NCBI RefSeq assembly: GCF_029892285.1
Contig: NZ_JARXVM010000014.1
Span: 1 to 64,000 of the forward strand
From: Rhizobium sp. SG_E_25_P2
GTDB lineage: Bacteria; Pseudomonadota; Alphaproteobacteria; Rhizobiales; Rhizobiaceae
DNA: 64,000 nucleotides
Reading direction: 5' to 3'
Shown here in pieces: positions 43,330-52,774 of this stretch (position 1 is the stretch's first letter; every line of letters starts with the position of its first letter). The position numbers were made by a program, and so were the translations under genes. Under the pieces are notes generated by a model, which saw only the letters and a program-made list of their open reading frames with translations, had not been told where the DNA came from and ran no database searches.

Positions 43330-46300
43330 TCACTGCTCCGGTGCGCTGGCCGCCAATTTGTCCACCGCCCGCGCAGTCGTGCCGCCGAACACGCCGTCGA
43401 CGGGACCGGAATAAAGCCCGCGCGACTTCAGCTCTTTCTGCAGGCCGCGCCGAAAATCGACGGAAAAATCAGTGGCGCCGGCCTTCACGTCGCGAATGAA
43501 ATCCGCTTCGCCCGCCGAAATACTGGCGACGGCGAGTTCGACCGCCCGGTCAGCGTCCTTGTCGACGCCGAGACCCTGGTCGTAGAGACGCGAGAGATTG
43601 CCCTGGGCGTAGGAGCTGCCGGCCTCGGCGGCCTTTTCATACCACTCAGCCGCAAGCTTATAATCCTGTTCGACGCCCTCGCCCGCTTCATAAAGCCAGG
43701 CGAGCGAACCCATGCAATAGGCGTCGCCACGCTCGGCGCCGGCTTCGTACCAGCGCTTGGCTTCCGCGATATCGGCGTCGGTTCCGACGCCATTCTGAAG
43801 CGCATAACCGAGCGAACCGATCGCATTGATTTCGCCCAGTTCGGCGGCGCGGCGATAGGCGCGCAGCGATTCCTTCTCGTTGCGCGCCACACCCAATCCT
43901 TCGCGATAAAGCCAGCCCATGGCGGAGAGCGCGTCGGGATTGTCCTGCGCGGCGGCTTTACGGTACCATTCGACAGCGGTTCGGTAGTTCTGCGCCACCG
44001 AGCCATAGCCCTCGCGATAGAGCCAGCCGAGCGAGGCCTGGGCGGCGGAATTGCCTTCGGCGGCGGCGGCCTTCAACATCTCCAGTCCCTTGTCGACGTC
44101 CTGATCCTCCCCCTTGCCCAAAATAGACAATTCGGCGCGGTTGACGGCGGCGAAGGCGTTGCCCATGCCGGCGGCCTTGTCATAGGCCTCACGGGCGGCG
44201 GCGTAATCCTCGCCCGCGTCATGGGCGCGACCAAGCATGTTGAGCAGCATGGAATCGTCGGGCGACGTGGCGACGGCGCGGCTGCAGGCGTCGGTCGCGG
44301 CGTCGACATCGATTTCGGCCAAGTCGACGCCGCCGAAATTCGGCTTGGATCCCGGCTCTCCCGCAAGGTCATAACATTTGGCGGAGAGAGACGCAGCCTC
44401 GGCCGATGGGTCGCCTGAGGCCTCGGCGTCGGTTTCCGCACGCGCGCTCTGCATCAGATTGCCGAGCTTGCCCGTTGCGCTGTTCTGCTGCTCGCTGGCG
44501 TTGGGGCTCACGTCTTGCTTGGTCTCTTCGCTCGCAGCCTCCTGTGTGTCCGCTGCGGTTTTGCCGGCGGCGAGGTCATCGATCGCCTTCAACGTGTCTT
44601 CGCCGAACTCGCCGTCCGCTGCGCCCGTGAACACGCCCTGCTCTTTCAAGGCCTCCTGAAAGCCTTTTCGGAACAGCGGAGAAAAACTGTCGGGCGAGGT
44701 CTTGAGTTCGCCGATCTTGGCGCTGTCGCCGCGCGAGACGGCGGCGATCGCCCAGCGCACCGCCTCGTCGGGATCCACCGCCGTGCCAAGCCCCTGGTCA
44801 TAGAGACGGGCGAGATTCCCCATGGCATAGGCGCTGCCTTCATTGGCGGCCTTTTCATACCAGTAGCGCGCCTCGACATAATCCTGCTTCACGCCGGCGC
44901 CGGTGTCATAGAGAAAACCGAGCGAGGCCATGGAATAGGCGTCGCCGGCATTGGCGCCCTTCTCATACCATAAGCGCGCTTCCTCATCATCGCGAGCCAT
45001 GCCGATACCGTTTTGCGCCGCGTAACCCAGGGCGGCGATCGAGGCCATGTCGCCTGCTTCCGCGCCACGCCGGTAGTAATCGACAGAACGAGCGTAATCC
45101 TGCGACACCGTCACGCCTTCGCGATAGAACCAGCCGAGATTGCCAAGCGCATAGGCGTTGCCCTTGTCGGCCGCCTGGCGATACCAGTCGAAGGATTTGG
45201 CGTAATCCTGCGCCTGCCCGGCAATCCCGTCGCGATAGACTTGGCCGAGCGAGGCCTGGGCGAAATGATTGCCGGCGCGGGCAGCGGTCTCGAAGGCTTC
45301 GAGGCCCTTGGCCGGATCGGCGTCGGCGACGGAGCCGTTGATCTCGAGCCAGCCGAGATTGGCGAGGCCGAACATGTCGCCGAGATCGGCCGCCTCGCGA
45401 TAACGCTTCGCCGCTTCGACGAAATTCTTGTCGGCTTCATAAGCGCGGCCGAGCAGATTGATATAAAGGCCTGACGACGGTTTTTCATTGACGGCTTGAG
45501 CGCAGGCCGTCAGCGCCCGCTTGGCGTCGATGCGGTCGAGATAGACGCCGGCAAAACCGCTGACGCCCTGCAACTCGCCGGCCAGCAATTGGCAATCACG
45601 CTCCGACGCCGACAGCGTGTCGGCAGCCGAGGCAACCGCAGACGGTGAGAGCGCGGCAAGCGCGGCTTCCGCCTCGCGCCGGAACGGGCTTTGAGGATAG
45701 CGTTCGACAAAGCGCTTGAGCGCTGCGGGATCGGTCGATCCTTTCAGCGCCTCCCAGGCGATCTGATCGGCGGCGGCCTCGGTCTTGGCCTGGGTCGCCT
45801 GCAATTGCTTGATCTTCTTCTCCGCCAGCATGCGATAGACGGGATCGCCGCCATGCTTGGAGATGAAGGCCTCCAGCAATTCCTTGTCGGCGAGATCCTT
45901 GATGTTCTGCCAGTCGGCGGCGGCCGAGGCCGTCTCGATGCTCTCCGTGTCCTGAACCGGACCGGTATTGATGGTGATGTCGATCTGTTTGATCGACAGG
46001 AAGATCTGCGCGCCGCCGAGCGAGCCATAAACGAAGGGCTCCTGCTGGCGATCGGTGGCTTTCATCACCGCGTCACGCACCTGGCCAAGCGCAATGCGAA
46101 TATCGACGCCGGGCTGGGTGATGTAGCGCGCCAGGGCTTCGGCGAACGGACTGTTGCCGCCCGCGCCATCCAGCGCCACGGTGCCGGCGCGCGAGGCGTA
46201 GGCGACCAGCGTGTCGACGCTTTGCGGCTCGACGCGGGCAAGACCGCGCGACACAGCACGCGAACCGACCGAGCGCGTCATCGTCTCAAGAAAGGGATTG

Positions 46301-46773
46301 TTGCGGCAGGCGTCGAGGATCATCAGCTTCAGCCGCGTCGCGCCGTTGAGCGAGCGTTCGGCGCGCGACAGCGACAGCGCCTCATCTTCGACATCCTTGT
46401 CGGAGGCGAGCACGGCGTCGATGGGGATGAGATAGTTCTCGCCGTTCATCTCCATGCCGTGGCCGGAATAATAGAGGACTGCGACCTCAGCCCCTTCAGC
46501 CTTGTTCTCGAAAGTCCTGAGCGCCTTGCGCATGGCGGCGAGATCAACGTCCTTGACCACCATGACATCGTCGAAACCGGCTTCTGTCAGCGTGTTGCGC
46601 ATCAGCTCGACGTCATTGGCGGGATTGCGCAGCGGCGTCGTCTGCTCATAATTCTGGTTGCCGATCAGAAGCGCGACGCGCCGGGCGGCTTCCGCCGGTC
46701 CTTCTGTCGCAATCAGAAAGACGGCCAGACACAGCCCGTAAAACCACCAGCCCCTCGCCCGAAACCCCGCCAT
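43330..46773 (-). CDS. Exported caspase-like (peptidase C14) protein with duplicated Sel1 and peptidoglycan-binding-like modules
   Basis: 1147 residues from ATG 46773 (AAGGGGA upstream; ATG 46857 rejected). A signal peptide (WFYGLCLAVFLIATEGPAEA) leads to a caspase domain with the His/Cys dyad in YYSGHGME (His105) and LDACRNNP (Cys156). After a helical linker come Sel1-like repeats (for example DYARSVDYYRRGAEAGDMASIAALGY) in two blocks. Each block ends in an analogous segment, FSPLFRKGFQEALKEQGVFTG-DGEFG and FSVDFRRGLQKELKSRGLYSG-DGVFG, which resemble peptidoglycan-binding motifs. An Asp/Ser/Glu-rich linker joins the blocks. A periplasmic protease or signalling hub is plausible; substrate unknown. 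Confidence 0.85.
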   Translation of the reverse strand: MAGFRARGWWFYGLCLAVFLIATEGPAEAARRVALLIGNQNYEQTTPLRNPANDVELMRNTLTEAGFDDVMVVKDVDLAAMRKALRTFENKAEGAEVAVLYYSGHGMEMNGENYLIPIDAVLASDKDVEDEALSLSRAERSLNGATRLKLMILDACRNNPFLETMTRSVGSRAVSRGLARVEPQSVDTLVAYASRAGTVALDGAGGNSPFAEALARYITQPGVDIRIALGQVRDAVMKATDRQQEPFVYGSLGGAQIFLSIKQIDITINTGPVQDTESIETASAAADWQNIKDLADKELLEAFISKHGGDPVYRMLAEKKIKQLQATQAKTEAAADQIAWEALKGSTDPAALKRFVERYPQSPFRREAEAALAALSPSAVASAADTLSASERDCQLLAGELQGVSGFAGVYLDRIDAKRALTACAQAVNEKPSSGLYINLLGRAYEADKNFVEAAKRYREAADLGDMFGLANLGWLEINGSVADADPAKGLEAFETAARAGNHFAQASLGQVYRDGIAGQAQDYAKSFDWYRQAADKGNAYALGNLGWFYREGVTVSQDYARSVDYYRRGAEAGDMASIAALGYAAQNGIGMARDDEEARLWYEKGANAGDAYSMASLGFLYDTGAGVKQDYVEARYWYEKAANEGSAYAMGNLARLYDQGLGTAVDPDEAVRWAIAAVSRGDSAKIGELKTSPDSFSPLFRKGFQEALKEQGVFTGAADGEFGEDTLKAIDDLAAGKTAADTQEAASEETKQDVSPNASEQQNSATGKLGNLMQSARAETDAEASGDPSAEAASLSAKCYDLAGEPGSKPNFGGVDLAEIDVDAATDACSRAVATSPDDSMLLNMLGRAHDAGEDYAAAREAYDKAAGMGNAFAAVNRAELSILGKGEDQDVDKGLEMLKAAAAEGNSAAQASLGWLYREGYGSVAQNYRTAVEWYRKAAAQDNPDALSAMGWLYREGLGVARNEKESLRAYRRAAELGEINAIGSLGYALQNGVGTDADIAEAKRWYEAGAERGDAYCMGSLAWLYEAGEGVEQDYKLAAEWYEKAAEAGSSYAQGNLSRLYDQGLGVDKDADRAVELAVASISAGEADFIRDVKAGATDFSVDFRRGLQKELKSRGLYSGPVDGVFGGTTARAVDKLAASAPEQ

Positions 46774-46892
46774 TTTCGTCCCCTTGCAACCGCCGCCGGG
46801 ACTATTACGAATGAGCGGCCCGCTTTCAATGCACCAAGTTTGGTTTTTTCTCTTCATTTCGCGGCAGCCGTCATCGACGCCATCGCTGAAAC

Positions 46893-46906
46893 AGAATATT
46901 CATTCC
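46893..46906. promoter_or_regulatory. IolR-type operator in front of the regulator gene
   Basis: AGAA-N6-TTCC, one mismatch from GGAA-N6-TTCC, 35 bp upstream of the RpiR gene. Same spacing as two sites between the regulator and iolC, suggesting autoregulation. Confidence 0.5.
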
Positions 46907-46940
46907 ATTATTCGCATTTGGTGAAACGACAGGATGATGT

Positions 46941-47810
46941 ATGGACGAGGCAGGCAAGGCTCCGCCCCCACGGGATTTCGAAGCGCTGCGCAATGTGATG
47001 ATCGAGCGCAAGGGCGACATGCCCAAGCGGCTTGCGCAGATCGCCGCCTATTGCCTTGCCAATCCCGACGAGATCGCCTTCGGCACGGCCGCGAGCATTG
47101 CAGCCGCAGCCATCGTGCAGCCCTCGACGCTGGTGCGGCTCGCCCATCATCTCGGCTATGGCGGCTTCTCCGATCTGCAGCGGATCTTTCGCGAGCGGCT
47201 CAAGGAAAAGACGCTGTCCTATGAGGAGCGGCTCAACATTCTCGAGCAGAACAATGCCCAGGTGGCCGAAGCCGAAGTGCTGGGCGGCTTTCTCAACGCC
47301 GCAAGTCAATCGATCAACCGTTTTGCCGCAAGCGTCGAACCCGACCGGCTGGCGCTGGCCACCGACATACTGGCGCGGGCCGAAACCATCTATCTCATCG
47401 CCAAACGCCGCTCCTATCCGCTCACTGCGCATATGGCCTATGCCTTCGGCAAGCTCGGCATCCGCTATGTGATGGTCGCCACGCCCAATGGCGTCGAGGC
47501 CGAGATGGCGCGTTTCGCCGGACCGCGCGACGCGGCGTTCGCCGTGAGTTTCTCGCCCTATGCCGCCGATACGATCGCCCAAGCGCAATCGTTCGCCGAG
47601 CGCGGGACCCCCATCATTTCCGTCACCGACTCGGTGTTTTCTCCGCTGGCGGCCTTTTCCGCCTGCTGGTTTGAAGTGGTGGAATCGGATTTCGCCGGTT
47701 TTCGCTCGCTGTCTGCCTCGATGGCGCTGGCCATGGCGCTGCCGGTGGCGGTGGCGGAGAAGAGGCGGCGGATGGAACGCGAAAGGGATGGATATTCCAA
47801 AACGGAATAG
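46941..47810 (+). CDS. iolR: RpiR-family regulator of inositol catabolism (IolR-like)
   Basis: 289 residues. N-terminal RpiR helix-turn-helix (MPKRLAQIAAYCLANPDEIAFGTAASIAAAAIVQPSTLVRLAHHLGYGGFSDLQRIF) and a C-terminal SIS sugar-phosphate-binding domain (AETIYLIAKRRSYPLTAHMAYAFGKLG...DTIAQAQSFAERGTPIISVTDS). It directly precedes iolC and most likely represses the operon until an inositol breakdown intermediate binds the SIS domain. Operator-like sites flank it. Confidence 0.88.
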   Translation: MDEAGKAPPPRDFEALRNVMIERKGDMPKRLAQIAAYCLANPDEIAFGTAASIAAAAIVQPSTLVRLAHHLGYGGFSDLQRIFRERLKEKTLSYEERLNILEQNNAQVAEAEVLGGFLNAASQSINRFAASVEPDRLALATDILARAETIYLIAKRRSYPLTAHMAYAFGKLGIRYVMVATPNGVEAEMARFAGPRDAAFAVSFSPYAADTIAQAQSFAERGTPIISVTDSVFSPLAAFSACWFEVVESDFAGFRSLSASMALAMALPVAVAEKRRRMERERDGYSKTE

Positions 47811-47851
47811 AAATTCCATTTGACTTTCATTTGAAATCGTTGTTTCAAATG
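47804..47851. promoter_or_regulatory. Two IolR-type operators in front of iolC
   Basis: GGAA-N6-TTCC at 47804-47817 overlaps the regulator stop codon, and a 9-bp inverted repeat with the same 6-bp spacer (TTTGAAA-N6-TTTCAAA core) lies at 47828-47851. I recall GGAA-N6-TTCC as the motif proposed for IolR in rhizobia. Both lie within 85 bp of the iolC start. Confidence 0.7.
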
Positions 47852-47885
47852 CAGCGAAATTGGACCATGGAAGCGGGAGAGAGAC

Positions 47886-49802
47886 ATGGCTGCTACGGAT
47901 GCCAAGACGTTGGACGTGATCACCATTGGGCGGTCTTCCGTCGATCTCTACGGCCAGCAATCCGGCTCGCGGCTGGAGGATATCGCCTCCTTCGCCAAAT
48001 CGGTCGGCGGCTGCCCGACCAATATTTCCGTCGGCTCCGCCCGTCTCGGGCTGAAATCGGCGCTGATCACCCGGGTCGGCGACGAGCAGATGGGGCGCTT
48101 CATCCGTGAACAGCTTGAGCGCGAAGGCGTGGCGACCGACGGCATCGTGGCCGACAAGGATCGGCTGACGGCGCTGGTGCTGCTGTCGGTGGAATCCGAA
48201 GGCGTGTCGCCGATGATCTTCGTGCGCACCGATTGCGCCGATATGGCGCTTTGCGAAGACGATATCGACGAAGCTTTCGTCGCCTCCTCGCGCGCTGTTC
48301 TCGTCTCCGGCACGCATTTCTCCAAGCCCAACACCGAGGCCGCGCAGCGCAAGGCGATCCGCATCGCCAAGGCCAATGGCGGCAAGGTGATTTTCGACAT
48401 CGACTACCGCCCCAATCTCTGGGGTCTTGCCGGCCATGCCGAAGGTTTCGAGCGCTATGTGAAATCCGACCGCGTGTCATCGCTGATGAAATCGGTGCTG
48501 CCGGATTGCGACCTGATCGTCGGCACGGAAGAAGAAATCATGATCGCCTCGGGCGCCGACAGCGTGCTCGCCTCGCTCAAAGCAATCCGCGCGCTCAGCC
48601 CCGCCACCATCGTGCTCAAGCGCGGCGCCATGGGTTGCGTAGTCTATGATGGCCCGATCAGCGACGATCTCGAAGACGGCATTGTCGGCCAGGGTTTCCC
48701 GATCGAGGTCTATAATGTGCTCGGCGCCGGCGACGCCTTCATGTCGGGCTTCTTGCGCGGCTGGCTGAAGGGCGAGAGCCACAAGACCTCGGCCACCTGG
48801 GCCAATGCCTGCGGCGCTTTCGCCGTGTCGCGCCTGCTCTGCGCGCCCGAATATCCCACCTGGGAAGAACTCAGCTATTTCCTCAAGAACGGCTCAAAAT
48901 TCAAGGCGCTGCGCAAGGACGAAGATATCAGCCATATCCATTGGGCCACGACGCGGCGCAAGGAGATCCCGCTTTTGATGGCGCTCGCCATCGACCATCG
49001 CTCGCAGCTCACCGACATTGCCGACCAGCATAATGCGCCGCATGCCAAGATCAACGCCTTCAAGCGCCTCGCCGTCGCTGCCGCCGCGCGCGTCAGCCAG
49101 GGCCGCGAAGGGTACGGCATGCTGATCGACGAGCGTTTCGGCCGCGAGGCTTTCTTCGACGCCGCCAAGAAGGATTTCTCCTGGATCGGCCGGCCGGTGG
49201 AACTGCCGGGCTCGCGTCCCCTGCGGTTTGAATTCTCCCAAGACATCGGCTCGCAGCTGGTGGAATGGCCTGTCGACCATTGCATCAAATGCCTGTGCTT
49301 CTATCATCCCGATGATCCCGAGGCTTTGAAGAAGGAGCAGCAGCAGAAGCTGCGCGCGCTCTATGACGCCGCCCGCAAAGTGGGCCGCGAGCTTCTGGTG
49401 GAAATCATCGCCGGCAAGCATGGCCCGCTCGACGACACGACGATTTCCCGCGCCATGACCGAGCTTTATGCGCTCGGTATCCGCCCAGACTGGTGGAAGC
49501 TCGAGCCGCAGCATTCGGCGACGGCCTGGAAGAATATCGAGGCGGTGATTGCCGAAAATGACGCCTATTGCCGGGGCATCGTGCTGCTCGGCCTAGAGGC
49601 TCCGGCCGCCGATCTCGAAAAGGCTTTCGCAGCGACGCGGGTGGCCCCGATGGTCAAGGGCTTTGCCGTCGGCCGCACCATTTTCGCCCATGCCGCCAAC
49701 CAGTGGCTGGGCGGACGCATGACGGACGAAGAGGCGATTGCCGATATGGCGGCGCGCTTTGGCGAACTCACCAAGGCCTGGCTGCGCACGCGCGGGCTCT
49801 GA
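47886..49802 (+). CDS. iolC: 5-dehydro-2-deoxygluconokinase fused to DUF2090
   Basis: 638 residues. The PfkB-type kinase (residues about 10-330: VGGCPTNISVGSARLGLKSALITRVGDEQMG, and the catalytic NVLGAGDAFMSGFLRG) phosphorylates 5-dehydro-2-deoxy-D-gluconate in myo-inositol breakdown. The C-terminal half (about 340-638, MALAIDHRSQLTDIADQ...) is a DUF2090 TIM-barrel-type domain, which resembles class I aldolases and may carry the next step. This fused form is common in alphaproteobacteria. GGGAGAGAG precedes the ATG. Confidence 0.93.
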   Translation: MAATDAKTLDVITIGRSSVDLYGQQSGSRLEDIASFAKSVGGCPTNISVGSARLGLKSALITRVGDEQMGRFIREQLEREGVATDGIVADKDRLTALVLLSVESEGVSPMIFVRTDCADMALCEDDIDEAFVASSRAVLVSGTHFSKPNTEAAQRKAIRIAKANGGKVIFDIDYRPNLWGLAGHAEGFERYVKSDRVSSLMKSVLPDCDLIVGTEEEIMIASGADSVLASLKAIRALSPATIVLKRGAMGCVVYDGPISDDLEDGIVGQGFPIEVYNVLGAGDAFMSGFLRGWLKGESHKTSATWANACGAFAVSRLLCAPEYPTWEELSYFLKNGSKFKALRKDEDISHIHWATTRRKEIPLLMALAIDHRSQLTDIADQHNAPHAKINAFKRLAVAAAARVSQGREGYGMLIDERFGREAFFDAAKKDFSWIGRPVELPGSRPLRFEFSQDIGSQLVEWPVDHCIKCLCFYHPDDPEALKKEQQQKLRALYDAARKVGRELLVEIIAGKHGPLDDTTISRAMTELYALGIRPDWWKLEPQHSATAWKNIEAVIAENDAYCRGIVLLGLEAPAADLEKAFAATRVAPMVKGFAVGRTIFAHAANQWLGGRMTDEEAIADMAARFGELTKAWLRTRGL

Positions 49803-49881
49803 CCTGTTGTCGCACATTGCCAACATGGCTTGGGCTTGAGGCTTAACACCGATAGAACGACAAGGACTGCGGGAGGAAGAT

Positions 49882-51729
49882 ATGGGCAAGACGATCCGGC
49901 TGACGATGGCGCAGGCCCTCGTGCATTTCATGAAGGCGCAAAAGACCGTCATCGACGGCGAGACCCTGCCGATCTTCGGCGGCGTCTGGGCGATTTTCGG
50001 CCATGGCAATGTCGCGGGCATGGGCGAAGCGCTCTACCAGGTGCGCGAAGCGCTTCCGACCTATCGAGCCCATAATGAACAGGGCATGGCGCATGCCGCC
50101 GTCGCCTATGCCAAGGCAAGCTTCCGCCAGCGCTTCATGGCCTGCACCACCTCGATCGGCCCCGGCGCGCTCAATATGGTAACCGCCGCCGGCGTGGCCC
50201 ATGTCAACCGCCTGCCGGTTCTGTTCCTGCCCGGCGACGTGTTCGCCAATCGCGCGCCCGATCCTGTGCTGCAGCAGATCGAGAATTTCGGCGACGGCAC
50301 GCTGACGGCCAATGACGCCTTCCGCCCGCTGTCGCGCTATTTCGACCGGATTACCCGCCCGGAACAGATCATGCCGGCGCTGAAGCGCGCCATGCAGGTG
50401 CTGACCGATCCGGTCGATTGCGGCCCGGTGACGCTCTCGCTCTGCCAGGATGTGCAGGCTGAAGCCTTCGATTATCCCGAAAGCTTCTTTGCCGAGAAGG
50501 TCTGGAGCTTCCGCCGGCCGCAGCCGGACACGGATGAACTGGCCGCCGCCATCGCTGCGATCAAATCCGCCAGGTCTCCGGTGATCATCGCCGGCGGCGG
50601 CGTGCTCTATTCGCGCGCCACAGAAGAGCTCAAGGCTTTCGCCGAGAAGACCGGCATTCCCGTGACCGTCACCCAGGCCGGCAAGTCATCGATCGATGAG
50701 CGCCATCCTCTGTCGATGGGCTCTGTTGGCGTGACCGGTACGTCCGCCTCCAACGCGCTGGCCGAAGCCGCCGATCTGGTGATTGCGGTGGGCACGCGCA
50801 TGCAGGATTTCACCACCGGCTCCTGGGCGCTGTTCAAGGGTGACGGCGTGCGTTTCCTTGGCATCAACACAGCCAGCTTCGACGCCGCCAAGCACAATGC
50901 GCTGCCGCTGGTGGCCGACGCCAAGGTTGCGCTCACAGCCATCACCGCCGCACTTTCCGGCTGGTCTGCGCCGGCTGATGTCAAGACAAAGGCTGAAAGC
51001 CTGAAGGCAGAGTGGATGCAGGCGGCGAACAAGGCCATGGCGCCCACCAACGCCCTGCCCTCGGATGCCCAAGTGATCGGCGCCGTTGCGCGCAATCGCG
51101 CCAATGACAACTCGGTGCTGCTCTGCGCTGCGGGCGGCCTGCCCGGCGAATTGCACAAACTGTGGCCCGCCACCAGCCCCGGCAGCTACCATATGGAATA
51201 TGGCTTCTCCTGCATGGGCTATGAGATCGCCGGCGGTCTGGGCGTGAAGATGGCGCGGCCCGACGCCGATGTCGTGGTCATGGTCGGCGACGGCTCCTAT
51301 ATGATGCTCAACCAGGAACTGGCGACCTCGGTGATGATCGGCAAGAAGATCACCGTCGTTTTGCTCGACAACCGGGGCTATGGCTGTATCAACCGGCTGC
51401 AGATGGGCACAGGCGGCGCGAACTTCAACAATCTGCTCAAGGACTCCTATCACGAGGTGATGCCGGAGATCGATTTCGCCAAGCATGCCGAGGCCATGGG
51501 CGCCATTGCGCTGAAGGTCGCCTCGATCGCCGAGCTTGAACAGGCGCTTGAACAGACCAAGGCCAATGACCGCACCACGCTGATCGTGATCGACACCGAT
51601 CCATTGATCACCACGCAGGAAGGCGGCCACTGGTGGGATGTCGCCGTGCCGGAAGTCAGCCCGCGCGAAAGCGTCAACGCAGCGCATGAGGCCTATGTCA
51701 AGGCGCTCGCCGCCCAGCAGATCGGCTGA
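49882..51729 (+). CDS. iolD: 3D-(3,5/4)-trihydroxycyclohexane-1,2-dione hydrolase
   Basis: 615 residues, thiamine-diphosphate enzyme. N-terminal ThDP pyrimidine-binding half with HNEQGMAHAAVAYAKA (catalytic-type Glu), a central domain, and C-terminal ThDP motif VVMVGDGSYMMLNQELATSV...LLDNRGYG. It opens the cyclohexane ring of the inositol intermediate. GGGAGGAAG precedes ATG 49882. Confidence 0.95.
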   Translation: MGKTIRLTMAQALVHFMKAQKTVIDGETLPIFGGVWAIFGHGNVAGMGEALYQVREALPTYRAHNEQGMAHAAVAYAKASFRQRFMACTTSIGPGALNMVTAAGVAHVNRLPVLFLPGDVFANRAPDPVLQQIENFGDGTLTANDAFRPLSRYFDRITRPEQIMPALKRAMQVLTDPVDCGPVTLSLCQDVQAEAFDYPESFFAEKVWSFRRPQPDTDELAAAIAAIKSARSPVIIAGGGVLYSRATEELKAFAEKTGIPVTVTQAGKSSIDERHPLSMGSVGVTGTSASNALAEAADLVIAVGTRMQDFTTGSWALFKGDGVRFLGINTASFDAAKHNALPLVADAKVALTAITAALSGWSAPADVKTKAESLKAEWMQAANKAMAPTNALPSDAQVIGAVARNRANDNSVLLCAAGGLPGELHKLWPATSPGSYHMEYGFSCMGYEIAGGLGVKMARPDADVVVMVGDGSYMMLNQELATSVMIGKKITVVLLDNRGYGCINRLQMGTGGANFNNLLKDSYHEVMPEIDFAKHAEAMGAIALKVASIAELEQALEQTKANDRTTLIVIDTDPLITTQEGGHWWDVAVPEVSPRESVNAAHEAYVKALAAQQIG

Positions 51730-51820
51730 CCGGATAAATTGACGAGGCGCGATGAGCGCCTCGCTGCATGTCAATGTTTTCCCGGAAGCCAGACTTCCTG
51801 GATACTCTGAGGAGACCATG

Positions 51821-52738
51821 ATGAAAGCCAAACTCGGCATGTCGCCCATCGCCTGGTGGAATGACGACCTTCCGGATCTCAGCGACGACGTGTCGCTTGA
51901 GGAATGCCTGCGCCAGTCGCGCACCGCCGGCTTCACCGGCATGGAAAAGGGCCGCCGTTTCCCGGATGATCCCGATGTCATGCTGCCGATCCTGCGCGCC
52001 GCGGACGTCACGCTGTGCGGCGGCTGGTTTTCCGGCACGCTGACCATCGAGGATCTCTCGGCGAACAAGGACCGCATCGCGCCGATGATCGAGCTATTCA
52101 AGGCCGTCAACGCGCCTTGCATCGTCTATGGCGAAGTCGGCCTGTCGATCCAAGGCGACCGCTCCAAGCCGCTGGCGACCAAGCCGCGCCTATCTGATGA
52201 CGAGATGAAGGTCTATGCCCGCAAGGTGACCGAATTCGGCGAATGGTGCGCGGAACAGGGTATGCCTCTGTCCTACCATCACCATATGGCGGCCGTGGTC
52301 GAGACGGAGCCGGAACTCGACGCCTTCATGAAGAATTCGGGCGAAGGCATTCCGCTGCTGCTCGACGCCGGCCATCTGGCCTTTGCCGGCGGCGACGTGC
52401 TGCGCGCCATCGACCATCACCATGCCCGCATCACCCATGTGCATGTGAAGGATATCCGCCGCTCTGTCGTCGACAGCCTTGACCGTTCGAAGCAGTCCTT
52501 TCTTGACGCGGTGGCGCTCGGCGCCTTCACCGTGCCGGGCGACGGCTCGCTCGATTTCGGTGCGATCGTCCAGCGCTTTGCCGATTATGGCTATGAGGGC
52601 TGGTTCGTGGTCGAAGCCGAGCAGGATCCGAAGAACGCGCCGCCGCAGAAAATGGCCGAGATTGGTCATGCGGAACTGATGCGCGTGATGACGGCGGCCG
52701 GCTATACGGTGGAAACCGAAGGCTTTCCAAAAGGCTGA
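51821..52738 (+). CDS. iolE: myo-inosose-2 dehydratase
   Basis: 305 residues, AP-endonuclease-2-type TIM barrel. Metal-ligand regions are visible in YHHHMAAVVETE, LLDAGHLAFAGGD and THVHVKDIR. It dehydrates scyllo-inosose to the trihydroxycyclohexanedione, the step before IolD. ATG 51821 fits the GGAGA site best; ATG 51818 is immediately upstream, and a 51752 start would read through the ribosome site. Confidence 0.93.
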   Translation: MKAKLGMSPIAWWNDDLPDLSDDVSLEECLRQSRTAGFTGMEKGRRFPDDPDVMLPILRAADVTLCGGWFSGTLTIEDLSANKDRIAPMIELFKAVNAPCIVYGEVGLSIQGDRSKPLATKPRLSDDEMKVYARKVTEFGEWCAEQGMPLSYHHHMAAVVETEPELDAFMKNSGEGIPLLLDAGHLAFAGGDVLRAIDHHHARITHVHVKDIRRSVVDSLDRSKQSFLDAVALGAFTVPGDGSLDFGAIVQRFADYGYEGWFVVEAEQDPKNAPPQKMAEIGHAELMRVMTAAGYTVETEGFPKG

Positions 52739-52774
52739 GCCCCTCGCCCGATCTGACAGACAGGAGTTATGACC

